A stretch of 64,000 nucleotides of DNA. Source: Flavonifractor sp052065355 (GTDB lineage: Bacteria > Bacillota > Clostridia > Oscillospirales > Oscillospiraceae). The stretch spans positions 124,001 through 188,000 of the forward strand of contig NZ_JBQHUF010000001.1 in NCBI RefSeq assembly GCF_052065355.1. Reading direction: 5' to 3'. Each line of letters begins with the position of its first letter. Within the stretch, counting starts at the first letter, position 1. The notes under the pieces were generated by a model. It saw nothing but the letters and a program-made list of their open reading frames with translations, was not told where the DNA came from and ran no database searches. This document shows, piece after piece, positions 17,816-25,708 of this stretch. The position numbers and the translations under genes are program-made.

Positions 17816-18447
17816 CAGTTTTCCTCCTTAATTTGGACGATCCGCCCCTCCACTGAGAGGCGGCCCTGACAGAACAGGGAGACGGCCTTAGGCAGGATGA
17901 TCCACTCGGCCTGCTCCATCACCCGGCGCTGGAGAATCTCCGGCGTGTCGCCGGGGAGGATATCCACCGCCTTTTGGAGGATGATGGGCCCGCCGTCCGG
18001 CTCCTCATTGACAAAGTGGACGGTTGCGCCGGTGACCTTCACGCCGTAGGCCAGGGCCTTTTCATGGACGTGGAGCCCATAATAGCCCGCCCCGCAGAAG
18101 GAAGGAATGAGGGCGGGGTGGACATTGAGGATGGCGTTGGGGTAGGCCTGCACCATCTCTTCAGTGAGAATGTGCATAAAGCCTGCCAATACCACCAGGC
18201 CGATGTCAAGCTCTTTCAGCTTGGCCACCAGAGCCTGGGTCATCTCTCGATTGGAGGCGAAATCTTTTCGGGCAACCACGTAGCCGGGAATACCGGCTTT
18301 TTCGGCCCGCTCCAGGGCGTAAGCGTCGGCTTTGGAGGAGATGACGGCGGCCAGCTGTCCGCCGCCCAACTCACCCCGGTCCCGGGCGCCGATGAGGGCC
18401 TGGAGATTGGTCCCGCCGCCGGAGACCAGTACAGCGATCCGCGTCAT
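17815..18447 (-). CDS. purN: Phosphoribosylglycinamide formyltransferase
   Basis: A 210-residue folate-dependent GAR transformylase (step 3). The N-terminus RIAVLVSGGGTNLQALI and the catalytic block ILNVHPALIPSFCGAGYYG (Asn, His) are typical, with the conserved Asp region near GATVHFVNEEPDGGPI. The start is the ATG overlapping the purM stop, with GGAGCTGG upstream; a longer frame upstream is only an open extension. Confidence 0.95.
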   Translation of the reverse strand: MTRIAVLVSGGGTNLQALIGARDRGELGGGQLAAVISSKADAYALERAEKAGIPGYVVARKDFASNREMTQALVAKLKELDIGLVVLAGFMHILTEEMVQAYPNAILNVHPALIPSFCGAGYYGLHVHEKALAYGVKVTGATVHFVNEEPDGGPIILQKAVDILPGDTPEILQRRVMEQAEWIILPKAVSLFCQGRLSVEGRIVQIKEEN

Positions 18448-19487
18448 ACCAGCTCCACCCCGGCGTCGCCGCTGACCACGGAGCCGATGACATAGGCCCG
18501 CTCTTCGGCGCGGCACAGGAGTTCCTTGGCCTGACCCACTTCCTCTTTGGGAATGGCCAGGATCATGCCCACGCCCATATTGAAGGTATTGTACATATCC
18601 CGCATGGGGATATTGCCCTGCTTGGCGATGAGGTGGAAGATGGGGGGGACAGGGAAGGAGGCGGTTTCGATCTGAGCGGTGAGGCCCTCCTTCATCATCC
18701 GGGGCACATTCTCATAGAGACCGCCGCCGGTAATGTGGCTGATGGCCTTGATGTGCACGCCGTTGTTCAGCAGGCACTGAATGGTTTTGACATAGATGCG
18801 GGTGGGAGTGAGCAGGGTCTCGCCCAGGCTCTTGCCACCCAGCTCCTCCATGGGGAAGGTCAGATCGGCGTGCTCCACGTCAAAGACCTTGCGCACCAGG
18901 GAAAAGCCGTTGGAGTGGACGCCGCTGGAGCCCAGGCCGATGAGCACGTCGCCTACAGCCAGGTCCTTGCCGTCGATGATCTTCTCCTCGTCTACAATAC
19001 CCACGGAGAAGCCGGCCACATCATAGTCATCCTCGGGCATCATGCCGGGATGCTCGGCAGTCTCGCCGCCAACCAGGGCACAGCCGGCCTGGCGGCAGCC
19101 CTCTGTGATACCGGAGACGATATCGGCGATACGGGCAGGGTTATTCTTGCCGCAGGCAATGTAGTCCAGGAAAAACAGGGGAGAGGCGCCCCCGCAGATG
19201 ATATCGTTGACGCACATGGCCACGCAGTCGATGCCGATGGTGTCGTGCTTGTTCATCAGCTGAGCCAGGCGCAGCTTGGTGCCCACGCCGTCGGTGCCGG
19301 ATACCAGCACCGGCTTCTTCATACCGGACACGTTAGGGGCGAACAGGCCGCCGAAGCCGCCAAGGGTGCCCATGACGCCGGGAATATAGGTGGACTCCAC
19401 CATGGGCTTGATGCGCTCCACAGATTCATAGCCGGCAGTGACGTCCACACCGGCGGCGGCGTAGGATTCGGAGTGAGAGTTTTTCAT
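18444..19487 (-). CDS. purM: Phosphoribosylformylglycinamidine cyclo-ligase (AIR synthetase)
   Basis: A 347-residue enzyme of step 5 (FGAM + ATP to AIR). The N-terminus YAAAGVDVTAGYESVERIKP, the GTDGVGTKLRLAQ motif and the GGGLYENVPR motif identify it. The start chosen gives MKNSHSES with AAAGGA 9 bases upstream; an ATG three codons earlier overlaps the purF stop but lies right against the ribosome site. purN follows with an ATGA overlap. Confidence 0.95.
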   Translation of the reverse strand: MKNSHSESYAAAGVDVTAGYESVERIKPMVESTYIPGVMGTLGGFGGLFAPNVSGMKKPVLVSGTDGVGTKLRLAQLMNKHDTIGIDCVAMCVNDIICGGASPLFFLDYIACGKNNPARIADIVSGITEGCRQAGCALVGGETAEHPGMMPEDDYDVAGFSVGIVDEEKIIDGKDLAVGDVLIGLGSSGVHSNGFSLVRKVFDVEHADLTFPMEELGGKSLGETLLTPTRIYVKTIQCLLNNGVHIKAISHITGGGLYENVPRMMKEGLTAQIETASFPVPPIFHLIAKQGNIPMRDMYNTFNMGVGMILAIPKEEVGQAKELLCRAEERAYVIGSVVSGDAGVELV

Positions 19488-19492
19488 GTCGG

Positions 19493-20914
19493 TCATTCCT
19501 TTCCGGTCCAGCAATAGGTGCAGATCTTGTCGCGGTCGATGCCGATGGCCTCCAGCAGGCCGTCCAGAGACTGATAGCCCAAGGAATCAAAGCCCAGCTT
19601 TTCACAGATGGCCTTGAGCATGCACTGGCCCCGCTGGGTGGAGGAATCGGCATATTCATCCAGATGCTGCTGTCCCTCGTCTCCCTCCAGCTCCTGGATG
19701 GTGCGCCGGGCCAGCAGCTCCATGTCGGAGTTGCTGCGGGAGAAGTTGAGGTACTTGCAGCCGTACATGATGGGGGGGCAGGCCGAACGCATATGGACCT
19801 CTTCCGCCCCGGATTCATAGAGAAATTCCACCGTCTCCCGCAGTTGAGTGCCCCGGACGATGGAGTCGTCCACAAACAGGAGCTTCTTGCCCTCAATGAG
19901 CTCGGGAACGGGGATCTGCTTCATTTTAGCTACCTGGTTCCGGGCCTCCTGATTGGCGGGCATGAAAGAGCGGGGCCAGGTGGGGGTGTACTTGACGAAA
20001 GGCCGGGCAAAGGGTTTGCCGCTGCGGTTGGCAAAGCCGATGGCGTGGGGAAGACCGGAATCAGGCACCCCGGCCACATAGTCCACCTTGGGCAGCTGTC
20101 CCTTCTGGATCTCGTCCCGGGCCATGATCTCTCCGTTGCGGTAGCGCATGACCTCTACATTGACACCCTCGTAATTGGAGTTGGGGTAGCCGTAGTAGGT
20201 CCACAAGAAGGCACAGATGCGCATTTTGTCTCCGGCAGGGGCCAAAGTATTCCAGCCCTCGGCATCGACCTGCACGACTTCGCCGGGACCCAGCTCATAG
20301 GCGTCGGTGTAGCCCAGCTTGTGGTAGGCGAAGGACTCAAAGGAGACGCAGCAGCCCTCCTCATTCTGGCCAATGAGCACGGGAAGGCGGCCCAGCTTGT
20401 CCCGGGCGGCGATGATCGCGTCGGGGGTGAGGATAAGCATGGTGCAGGAGCCGTCGATCTCCTCCTGGGCGTGGCGGATACCGCTGACCAGGTCCTCCTT
20501 TTGATTGATGAGAGCGGCGGTCAGTTCAGTGGAGTTGACCTTGCCGGAGCTCATAGCCATAAACTGGTGGCCCCGCTCAGAGAAGTACCGCTCCACCAGC
20601 TGATCGGAGTTGGTGATGATGCCGACGGTAATGATGGCGTACAGCCCTAAGTGGGAACGTACCAGCAGCGGCTGAGGGTCGGTGTCGCTGATGCAGCCGA
20701 TGCCGGCGCAGCCGTGGAAATCCCGCAGATCCTTGTCAAACTTGGTACGGAAAGGAGTATTTTCAATGTTGTGGATCTGCCGCTGAAAGCCTGCCTCAGC
20801 GTCATAGACGGCCATGCCGCCCCGCTTGGTGCCCAGATGGGAGTGGTAGTCGGTGCCGAAAAACAGATCCATCACACAGTCGCGTTTTGAGATAGTGCCG
20901 AAGAAACCGCCCAT
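19493..20914 (-). CDS. purF: Amidophosphoribosyltransferase-like protein lacking the N-terminal cysteine
   Basis: A 473-residue protein related to PurF, which transfers ammonia from glutamine to PRPP (step 1). The PRPP loop LLFVDDSIVRGTQLRE is intact. Cysteines that could bind an Fe-S cluster remain (CAFLW, ACPP, CTYCW near the C-terminus). However, the protein starts MGGFFGTIS, where family members carry Cys as first residue of the mature enzyme (CGIFG). The codon at position 2 reads GGC, and the nearest Cys is C13. With no N-terminal nucleophile, the glutaminase half should be inactive, unless C13 or ammonia substitutes. It sits in a normal position between purC and purM. Confidence 0.88.
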   Translation of the reverse strand: MGGFFGTISKRDCVMDLFFGTDYHSHLGTKRGGMAVYDAEAGFQRQIHNIENTPFRTKFDKDLRDFHGCAGIGCISDTDPQPLLVRSHLGLYAIITVGIITNSDQLVERYFSERGHQFMAMSSGKVNSTELTAALINQKEDLVSGIRHAQEEIDGSCTMLILTPDAIIAARDKLGRLPVLIGQNEEGCCVSFESFAYHKLGYTDAYELGPGEVVQVDAEGWNTLAPAGDKMRICAFLWTYYGYPNSNYEGVNVEVMRYRNGEIMARDEIQKGQLPKVDYVAGVPDSGLPHAIGFANRSGKPFARPFVKYTPTWPRSFMPANQEARNQVAKMKQIPVPELIEGKKLLFVDDSIVRGTQLRETVEFLYESGAEEVHMRSACPPIMYGCKYLNFSRSNSDMELLARRTIQELEGDEGQQHLDEYADSSTQRGQCMLKAICEKLGFDSLGYQSLDGLLEAIGIDRDKICTYCWTGKE

Positions 20915-20917
20915 AGA

Positions 20918-21637
20918 TTATTTGTCCCCCATAAGACGGCGCATGACCTCTTCATAGGCCTCCTCAGCACCGCCCAGATCCCGGCGGAAGCGGTCCTTGT
21001 CCAGCTTCTCATGGGTCTTCTCATCCCACAGACGGCAGGTGTCGGGGGAGATCTCGTCAGCCAGCACGATGGTGCCGTCGGAGGTCTTGCCGAACTCCAG
21101 CTTGAAGTCCACCAGGTCAATGCCGATCTCCTTCATAAAGCCCTTCAGAAGGTCGTTGACAGCGAAGGCGTACTTCTTGATCAGCTCGATCTCGTCCTTG
21201 GTAGCCAGCTTCAGAGCCAGGGCATGGTAGTCGTTGATGAGGGGATCGCCCAGATCGTCGTTCTTGTAGGAGAACTCAATCGTGGGCTCGTCAAACACGA
21301 TGCCCTCCTCCACGCCGTAGCGCTTGGCGAAGGAGCCGGCGGAGATGTTGCGGATGATGACCTCCAGGGGGACGATAGACACCTTCTTCACCGCGGTCTC
21401 ACGGTCGCTGAGCTCCTCCACATAGTGGGTGGGGACGCCCTTCTCCTCCAGGCGGCGCATCAGGTTGTTGGTCATGCGGTTGTTGATGGCGCCCTTGCCG
21501 GTGATGGTGCCCTTCTTCAGACCATTGAAGGCGGTGGCGTCATCCTTATAGGAGACGATGACCACTTCGGGGTCGTTGCTGGCGAATACCTTCTTGGCCT
21601 TGCCCTCGTACAGCTGTTCCTTCTTCTCGTAAGACAT
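20918..21637 (-). CDS. purC: SAICAR synthetase
   Basis: A 239-residue ligase joining aspartate to CAIR (step 7). EQLYEGKAKKVFA, GSFAKRYGVEEG and LVDFKLEFG are family blocks. The ATG giving MSYEKKEQ has GGAGGAG 7-8 bases upstream. The start lies just after the purE stop. Confidence 0.96.
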   Translation of the reverse strand: MSYEKKEQLYEGKAKKVFASNDPEVVIVSYKDDATAFNGLKKGTITGKGAINNRMTNNLMRRLEEKGVPTHYVEELSDRETAVKKVSIVPLEVIIRNISAGSFAKRYGVEEGIVFDEPTIEFSYKNDDLGDPLINDYHALALKLATKDEIELIKKYAFAVNDLLKGFMKEIGIDLVDFKLEFGKTSDGTIVLADEISPDTCRLWDEKTHEKLDKDRFRRDLGGAEEAYEEVMRRLMGDK

Positions 21638-21638
21638 C

Positions 21639-22133
21639 TTAAAACTCCTCCATTCGGATTTTTTCATCTTTTTTCGCAACTTCTACTGCCATATCAGCTT
21701 TGAATTGGGCCAGCTTGTCTACCAGATCCGGATCAGACAGGGCCAGCATCTGGGCGGCCAGAATGGCGGCGTTGTCAGCGCCGTCCACCGCCACACAGGC
21801 CACGGGGATACCCTTGGGCATCTGCACCATGGACAGCAGAGAGTCCAGGCCTCCCATCATAGAGGTCTTGATGGGCACGCCGATGACGGGCAGGGTGGTG
21901 TAGGCAGCCAGTACGCCTGCCAGATGTGCGGCCTTGCCGGCGGCGGCGATGATGACCCCGAACCCATTTTCCGCGGCGTGGGCGGCCAGCTCCTCGGCGG
22001 CGGCGGGAGTGCGGTGGGCGGAGATGATCCGCACCTCGGTGGGGATGCCGAAGGACTTGAGACGGCTGATGCAGGGACGCATGGTGTCCAGATCGGAATC
22101 AGAACCCATGACCACAGCGACCTTTTTACTCAT
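21639..22133 (-). CDS. purE: N5-carboxyaminoimidazole ribonucleotide mutase
   Basis: A 164-residue class I PurE (step 6). The motif VVMGSDSDLDTM, the SAHRTP loop and the GAAHLAG-like segment KAAHLAGVLAAYT are present. First enzyme gene of the purine operon, with GGAGGG before its ATG. It is separated from the operon promoter by a leader ORF and a terminator, so it is expressed only on read-through. No purK is adjacent. Confidence 0.95.
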   Translation of the reverse strand: MSKKVAVVMGSDSDLDTMRPCISRLKSFGIPTEVRIISAHRTPAAAEELAAHAAENGFGVIIAAAGKAAHLAGVLAAYTTLPVIGVPIKTSMMGGLDSLLSMVQMPKGIPVACVAVDGADNAAILAAQMLALSDPDLVDKLAQFKADMAVEVAKKDEKIRMEEF

Positions 22134-22171
22134 AGGACCCTCCTGTATAACAAAAAATTTTTCAGGGAAAG

Positions 22172-22213
22172 AAAAAATAAATCAGGGCATCCGGTGCACG
22201 GATGCCCTGATTT
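22172..22213 (-). terminator. Attenuator-like terminator in the purine operon leader
   Basis: A perfect 15-bp stem (22179-22193 with 22199-22213) followed on the minus strand by a T-rich run. It lies 38 bases before the purE start and after the leader ORF, with no promoter in between. Transcription of the pur genes must pass it. Confidence 0.85.
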
Positions 22214-22216
22214 TGG

Positions 22217-22291
22217 TTACTCCCTGATGGAGGACAGGTTGGTGCCGTGGATGAGCCAGATTCCTGCACGTCGAACCAGCACCGGTGCCAT
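22217..22291 (-). CDS. 24-residue putative leader peptide of the purine operon
   Basis: A short ORF starting MAPVLVRRAGIWLIHG and ending SSIRE, preceded by an excellent ribosome site (GAGGAGG, 6-7 bases). It lies between the operon promoter and the terminator, where a translated leader peptide would control attenuation. No run of a single amino acid is present, so the signal cannot be read from codons. It could also be a free small protein. Confidence 0.5.
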   Translation of the reverse strand: MAPVLVRRAGIWLIHGTNLSSIRE

Positions 22292-22322
22292 CCCCGTACC
22301 TCCTCGTGTTAAATATAGTAAA

Positions 22323-22351
22323 ACTATATCGGATTTTCACCTTGTTTGCAA
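22323..22351 (-). promoter_or_regulatory. Promoter of the purine operon
   Basis: TTGCAA, 17 bases, TATAGT. The transcript would begin near 22316, followed by the leader ORF and terminator. I see no purine riboswitch core in the leader. Confidence 0.75.
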
Positions 22352-22426
22352 GGGTCGGAGAGAATTTTGTCTGCTTGTACAACTTTTTACAAAAAATACG
22401 CCTGTGCCCTTGTGAAAGAAGGTAAC

Positions 22427-23125
22427 TTAGGCCAGACTGCCGTCGGGGGCGATCACCGCAACCTGGAGGGGGATATCCTTGCCGCTGGCAGACAAAGCGT
22501 TCTGCACAGCCCGCAGGATGCCGCCGCAGCAGGGTACGGTCATCCGGGCCACGGTTACACTCTTTACATCGTTTTGGGCCAGAATGGCGGTCAGCTTTTC
22601 GCTGTAATCTCCGTCGTCCAGCTTGGGGCAGCCGATGAGGGTCACCTTCCCACGGATGAAGTGCTGATGGAAATTGCCGTAGGCGTAGGCGGTGCAGTCG
22701 GCGGCGATGAGCAGATGGCAGCCGTCGAAGTAGGGGGCGTTCACCGGAGCTAGCTTGATCTGCACCGGCCACTGGCGCAGCTGGCTGGGGACAGCACTGT
22801 CGGAGACGGGGGCCTCCTCCCGACAGATGGAACGGCTCATGCTGCCCGGGCAGCCGCAGGGGAGGGGAGCGGCGGAAGCCTTCTCTTTGGCGGCCTTGGC
22901 GGCCAGCACCGCCGCGTGGTCATAGGCGGGAGCCTCCCGCTCCTCAAAGCTGATAGCTCCGGTGGGGCAGGCGGGCAGGCAGTCACCCAACCCGTCGCAG
23001 TAGTCCTCCCGGGTGAGGACAGCCTTGCCCTCCACCATCTCGATGGCTCCCTCGTGGCAGGCGGCAGCACACAGGCCGCAGCCGTTGCACAGGCTCTGAT
23101 CTATTTTAATGATTTTGCGCTTCAT
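22427..23125 (-). CDS. 4Fe-4S ferredoxin-domain protein
   Basis: A 232-residue protein. The N-terminal two-cluster ferredoxin region has CNGCGLCAAACHEG near residues 13-26 and CDGLGDCLPACPTG near 43-56. A C-terminal domain of about 130 residues follows, with further cysteines (CGCPGS, GCHLLIAADC, GCPKL, PCCGG). It probably carries electrons or serves as a redox sensor; the partner is unknown. Ribosome site AAAAGGAG. No operon neighbours. Confidence 0.85.
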   Translation of the reverse strand: MKRKIIKIDQSLCNGCGLCAAACHEGAIEMVEGKAVLTREDYCDGLGDCLPACPTGAISFEEREAPAYDHAAVLAAKAAKEKASAAPLPCGCPGSMSRSICREEAPVSDSAVPSQLRQWPVQIKLAPVNAPYFDGCHLLIAADCTAYAYGNFHQHFIRGKVTLIGCPKLDDGDYSEKLTAILAQNDVKSVTVARMTVPCCGGILRAVQNALSASGKDIPLQVAVIAPDGSLA

Positions 23126-23207
23126 CAGGAAAACTCCTTTTTTCTGTTTGATGGAAACAGCATAGCAGAAAAGAAGGCTTCTGTATGTTGCTGCTGCAAC
23201 ATATGGG

Positions 23208-23240
23208 ATAAAAAACGGACCGCCTGAATAGGCGGTCCGT
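23208..23240 (-). terminator. Terminator after ireB
   Basis: A perfect 10-bp GC-rich stem (23215-23224 with 23231-23240) followed on the minus strand by a T6 run. Confidence 0.88.
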
Positions 23241-23247
23241 GTGGCAC

Positions 23248-23496
23248 TCAGTCGCGGAGATACTGCTTCACCAGCTCTTGGAGCAGCTCGTCCCGATCCA
23301 GCTTACGGATCAGGGCACGGGCGTTGTTGTAATTGGTGATATAGGTGGGGTCCTCTGAGAGGATGTATCCCACGATCTGGTTGATGGGGTTGTAACCCTT
23401 CTCCTGCAGAGACTGATAGACCGAGGACAGGATCTGCTTGATCTCCGGGTCCTTGTCGTTTTGCAGGCTGAATTTACGGGTGTAATCCATCTCCAT
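23248..23496 (-). CDS. ireB: IreB-family regulatory phosphoprotein
   Basis: An 82-residue protein of the IreB (UPF0297, YrzL) family, a substrate of the PASTA Ser/Thr kinase that affects cephalosporin resistance in Enterococcus. The stretch QEKGYNPINQIVGYILSEDP is highly characteristic, as is TNYNNARALIRKLDRDELL. The start MEMDYTRKF has GGGAGGTG 8 bases upstream. It is usually followed by ruvX and similar genes; here it is alone with its own terminator. Confidence 0.95.
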   Translation of the reverse strand: MEMDYTRKFSLQNDKDPEIKQILSSVYQSLQEKGYNPINQIVGYILSEDPTYITNYNNARALIRKLDRDELLQELVKQYLRD

Positions 23497-23719
23497 GCCT
23501 GATACACCTCCCTGTATCAATCTGTTTCCCATTGTAGCCGAAAATTTTCACGATGTAAAGAGAAAGACCAAAATTTTATGATTCTTTAAGAAGTAGCTGC
23601 AACCCTTTGCCGCCTGCCATGGTATGATAGATGACAGAGGTCCCTGCCGTCTCTGCCCCGGGGCATGGGCGGATACGAGGCGGGGGACCCGCTGGATGCC
23701 CAAAAGAGAGGTGAGGCAC

Positions 23720-24193
23720 ATGACAGAAGAGAGGACCGCCCGCGCCCAGATTGCGCGCTGGGGGGATATGGTGTGGCGGCTGGCTCTGGCCCGAACCCGG
23801 CATATCCAGGACAGTGAGGATGTGTTCCAGGAGGTGTTTGCCCGCTTCTTCCGCCATGAGGGATTGCTGGAGAACGATGAACACCGGAAGGCCTGGCTCA
23901 TCCGCTGTACGCTGAACTGTACGAACACCCTATTATCTGCCCGCTGGCGGAGCTGGCTGCCTCTGGAGGAGGCAGTGACCCAAACTATGGAGCCGGAGGA
24001 CCGGGCGGTGTACCGGGCAGTGCTGGAGCTGCCGAAGAAATACCGCACCGCCATCCACCTCCACTACTATGAGGGCTATTCTGTCTCTGAGATCGCCTCC
24101 CTTACCGGTGCGAAGGAGGGGACAGTGAAAAGCTGGCTGTCCCGCGGCCGGGAGAAGCTGGCCCAGGCCCTGAAAGGAGAAGATCTTCCATGA
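23720..24193 (+). CDS. ECF-type RNA polymerase sigma factor
   Basis: A 157-residue sigma-70-family factor with only regions 2 and 4. Region 2 includes LALARTRHIQDSEDVFQEVF. Region 4 includes LPKKYRTAIHLHYYEGYSVS and a helix-turn-helix ending KEGTVKSWLSRGREKL. The start MTEERTARA has AGAGAGGTGAG upstream. Its stop overlaps the start of the serpin gene (ATGATGG), so sigma and serpin are made together. That suggests the serpin protein is its membrane-bound partner or anti-sigma. The upstream stretch TGCAACCCTTT near 23595-23605 resembles an ECF -35 element, so autoregulation is possible. Confidence 0.92.
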   Translation: MTEERTARAQIARWGDMVWRLALARTRHIQDSEDVFQEVFARFFRHEGLLENDEHRKAWLIRCTLNCTNTLLSARWRSWLPLEEAVTQTMEPEDRAVYRAVLELPKKYRTAIHLHYYEGYSVSEIASLTGAKEGTVKSWLSRGREKLAQALKGEDLP

Positions 24194-25659
24194 TGGATCA
24201 TTATAAACGAGCAAACGATGCTCTCCACCCCACGCCCGAGGCGGTGGAGCGGGCAGTGGGCAGTGGGACTTTGCGGAAAAAGCGCAAGCCTATGAAGGCC
24301 CTGGTGCCCGCGGTGGCGGCGGCGGTGGCGGTTGCCCTGCTCATTACTGGAATCCCCGGCACAGGCGGCAATAATAGCGGTCCTCTGGCTGGCAGAGCCT
24401 ACGCCATCGCTCTGCCCACGTACCCCGACCTGCCCCAATATCCTGCCGAGCCTGCCTTTGCCACCGAGGCGGCCTGGGAACGGTATCAGGAAGAGTACGA
24501 CGCCTATTGGAACGCCTGGCGGGACTACCGGGACGAGGTGCCGGCGCTGTACAAGACACCGGAGCTGGAGGAGGCTTTGGCGGCTTTCACCGGGGAGAGC
24601 ACAGCTCTGGCCCTGGCGGGTGAGGACAACCGGATCTATTCCCCTGTGTCCCTGTGGTTTGCTCTGGCCATGCTGGCTGAGACCACCGGAGGAGAGACCC
24701 GGCAGCAGGTGCTGGACGCCCTTGGAGCCTCCGACCTGGAACAGCTCCGGGATTGGGCGGACATTTTGTGGCATACCCTTTACCAGGATGACGGCACTGC
24801 AACCACCCTGCTGGGCAACTCTATCTGGCTCAATGAGAACGTGACCTTCCACCAGGATGTGCTGGAAAACCTGGCGGAGCACTACTACGCCAGTTCCTAC
24901 CAGGTGCCCATGGGCACCGACGAGGCAGACCAGGCCCTGGCCGACTGGGTGGCGGAGCAGACGAAGGGTTTGATCGGCTCTGACGGCAAGGTGCTGGAAA
25001 CCACGACGGATACCCTGAACGTGCTGGCCTCCACCCTTTATTATCAGGCGGGATGGAGCGACGAGTTCAACGACAGGCTGACGGAGGAGGACATCTTCAC
25101 CGCAGCCGACGGCACCGAGACTCAGGTGGACTTCATGCATACTACCCGGGATGCCACCTTCCTGCGGCAGGACGGTTACCAGGCCGCATCCCTGGGTACC
25201 AAAGGGGGCACCATGACCTTCGTTCTGCCGGACGAGGGGGTCAGTCCCGCCGACCTGCTGGCGGACCCGGATTTTCTCACCCAGCTCACCCAGTCCGAAA
25301 ATGAAATTTACGGGGAGGTCCAGTGGTCGGTGCCCAAGTTCGATGTGGATTCCACCCTTAATCTGAAACCCACCCTGGAGGGGTTGGGAATCACTAACGT
25401 CTTTGATGCCGATGCATCCGACTTTACCCCCCTCACCGACATTGAGCCGGTGTGGCTGGACCAGGCCAAGCAGATCGCCCGGGTGAAGGTGGACGAGAAG
25501 GGGGTGGAGGCCGCCGCTGTCACACTGATGGCGGATAACGCCGGTGCTGCTCCGCCGGAGGATTCCAAAATCTGTGTCATGGACCTGGATCGTCCCTTCC
25601 TCTTTATCATCCGGGACGGAAGCGCCATCCTCTTTGTAGGCGTGGTGGAACAGGTATAA
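24190..25659 (+). CDS. Membrane-anchored serpin with short cytoplasmic anti-sigma-like tail
   Basis: A 489-residue protein. About 38 residues (DHYKRANDALHPTPEAVERAVG and a basic stretch) would be cytoplasmic and resemble the short intracellular segments of clostridial anti-sigma proteins. One membrane helix (about 38-56) and a Pro/Tyr-rich linker follow, then a full serpin domain (about 120-489) with SPVSLWFALAMLAETTGGET and a C-terminal DRPFLFIIRDG. The reactive loop starts at VDEKGVEAAAVTLMADN (from about residue 434). The small-residue hinge suggests an inhibitory serpin, although Val replaces the usual Thr at P14. The scissile bond would fall near residues 450-454. It overlaps the ECF sigma gene and may report protease attack. 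Confidence 0.88.
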   Translation: MMDHYKRANDALHPTPEAVERAVGSGTLRKKRKPMKALVPAVAAAVAVALLITGIPGTGGNNSGPLAGRAYAIALPTYPDLPQYPAEPAFATEAAWERYQEEYDAYWNAWRDYRDEVPALYKTPELEEALAAFTGESTALALAGEDNRIYSPVSLWFALAMLAETTGGETRQQVLDALGASDLEQLRDWADILWHTLYQDDGTATTLLGNSIWLNENVTFHQDVLENLAEHYYASSYQVPMGTDEADQALADWVAEQTKGLIGSDGKVLETTTDTLNVLASTLYYQAGWSDEFNDRLTEEDIFTAADGTETQVDFMHTTRDATFLRQDGYQAASLGTKGGTMTFVLPDEGVSPADLLADPDFLTQLTQSENEIYGEVQWSVPKFDVDSTLNLKPTLEGLGITNVFDADASDFTPLTDIEPVWLDQAKQIARVKVDEKGVEAAAVTLMADNAGAAPPEDSKICVMDLDRPFLFIIRDGSAILFVGVVEQV

Positions 25660-25665
25660 TGGAAC

Positions 25666-25698
25666 AAAAAAGCCCCGTCGGCCGACGGGGCTTTTTTC
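25666..25698. terminator. Bidirectional terminator between serpin gene and pheT
   Basis: A 32-base perfect palindrome, AAAAAAGCCCCGTCGG and its complement, between convergent genes. Confidence 0.92.
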
Positions 25699-25708
25699 TA
25701 TGGTTTTG

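Noticed and set aside
22217..22426. A purine or PRPP riboswitch before purE
   Set aside because: I could not match the conserved cores of known purine, PRPP or guanidine classes; a leader ORF plus terminator explains the space better.
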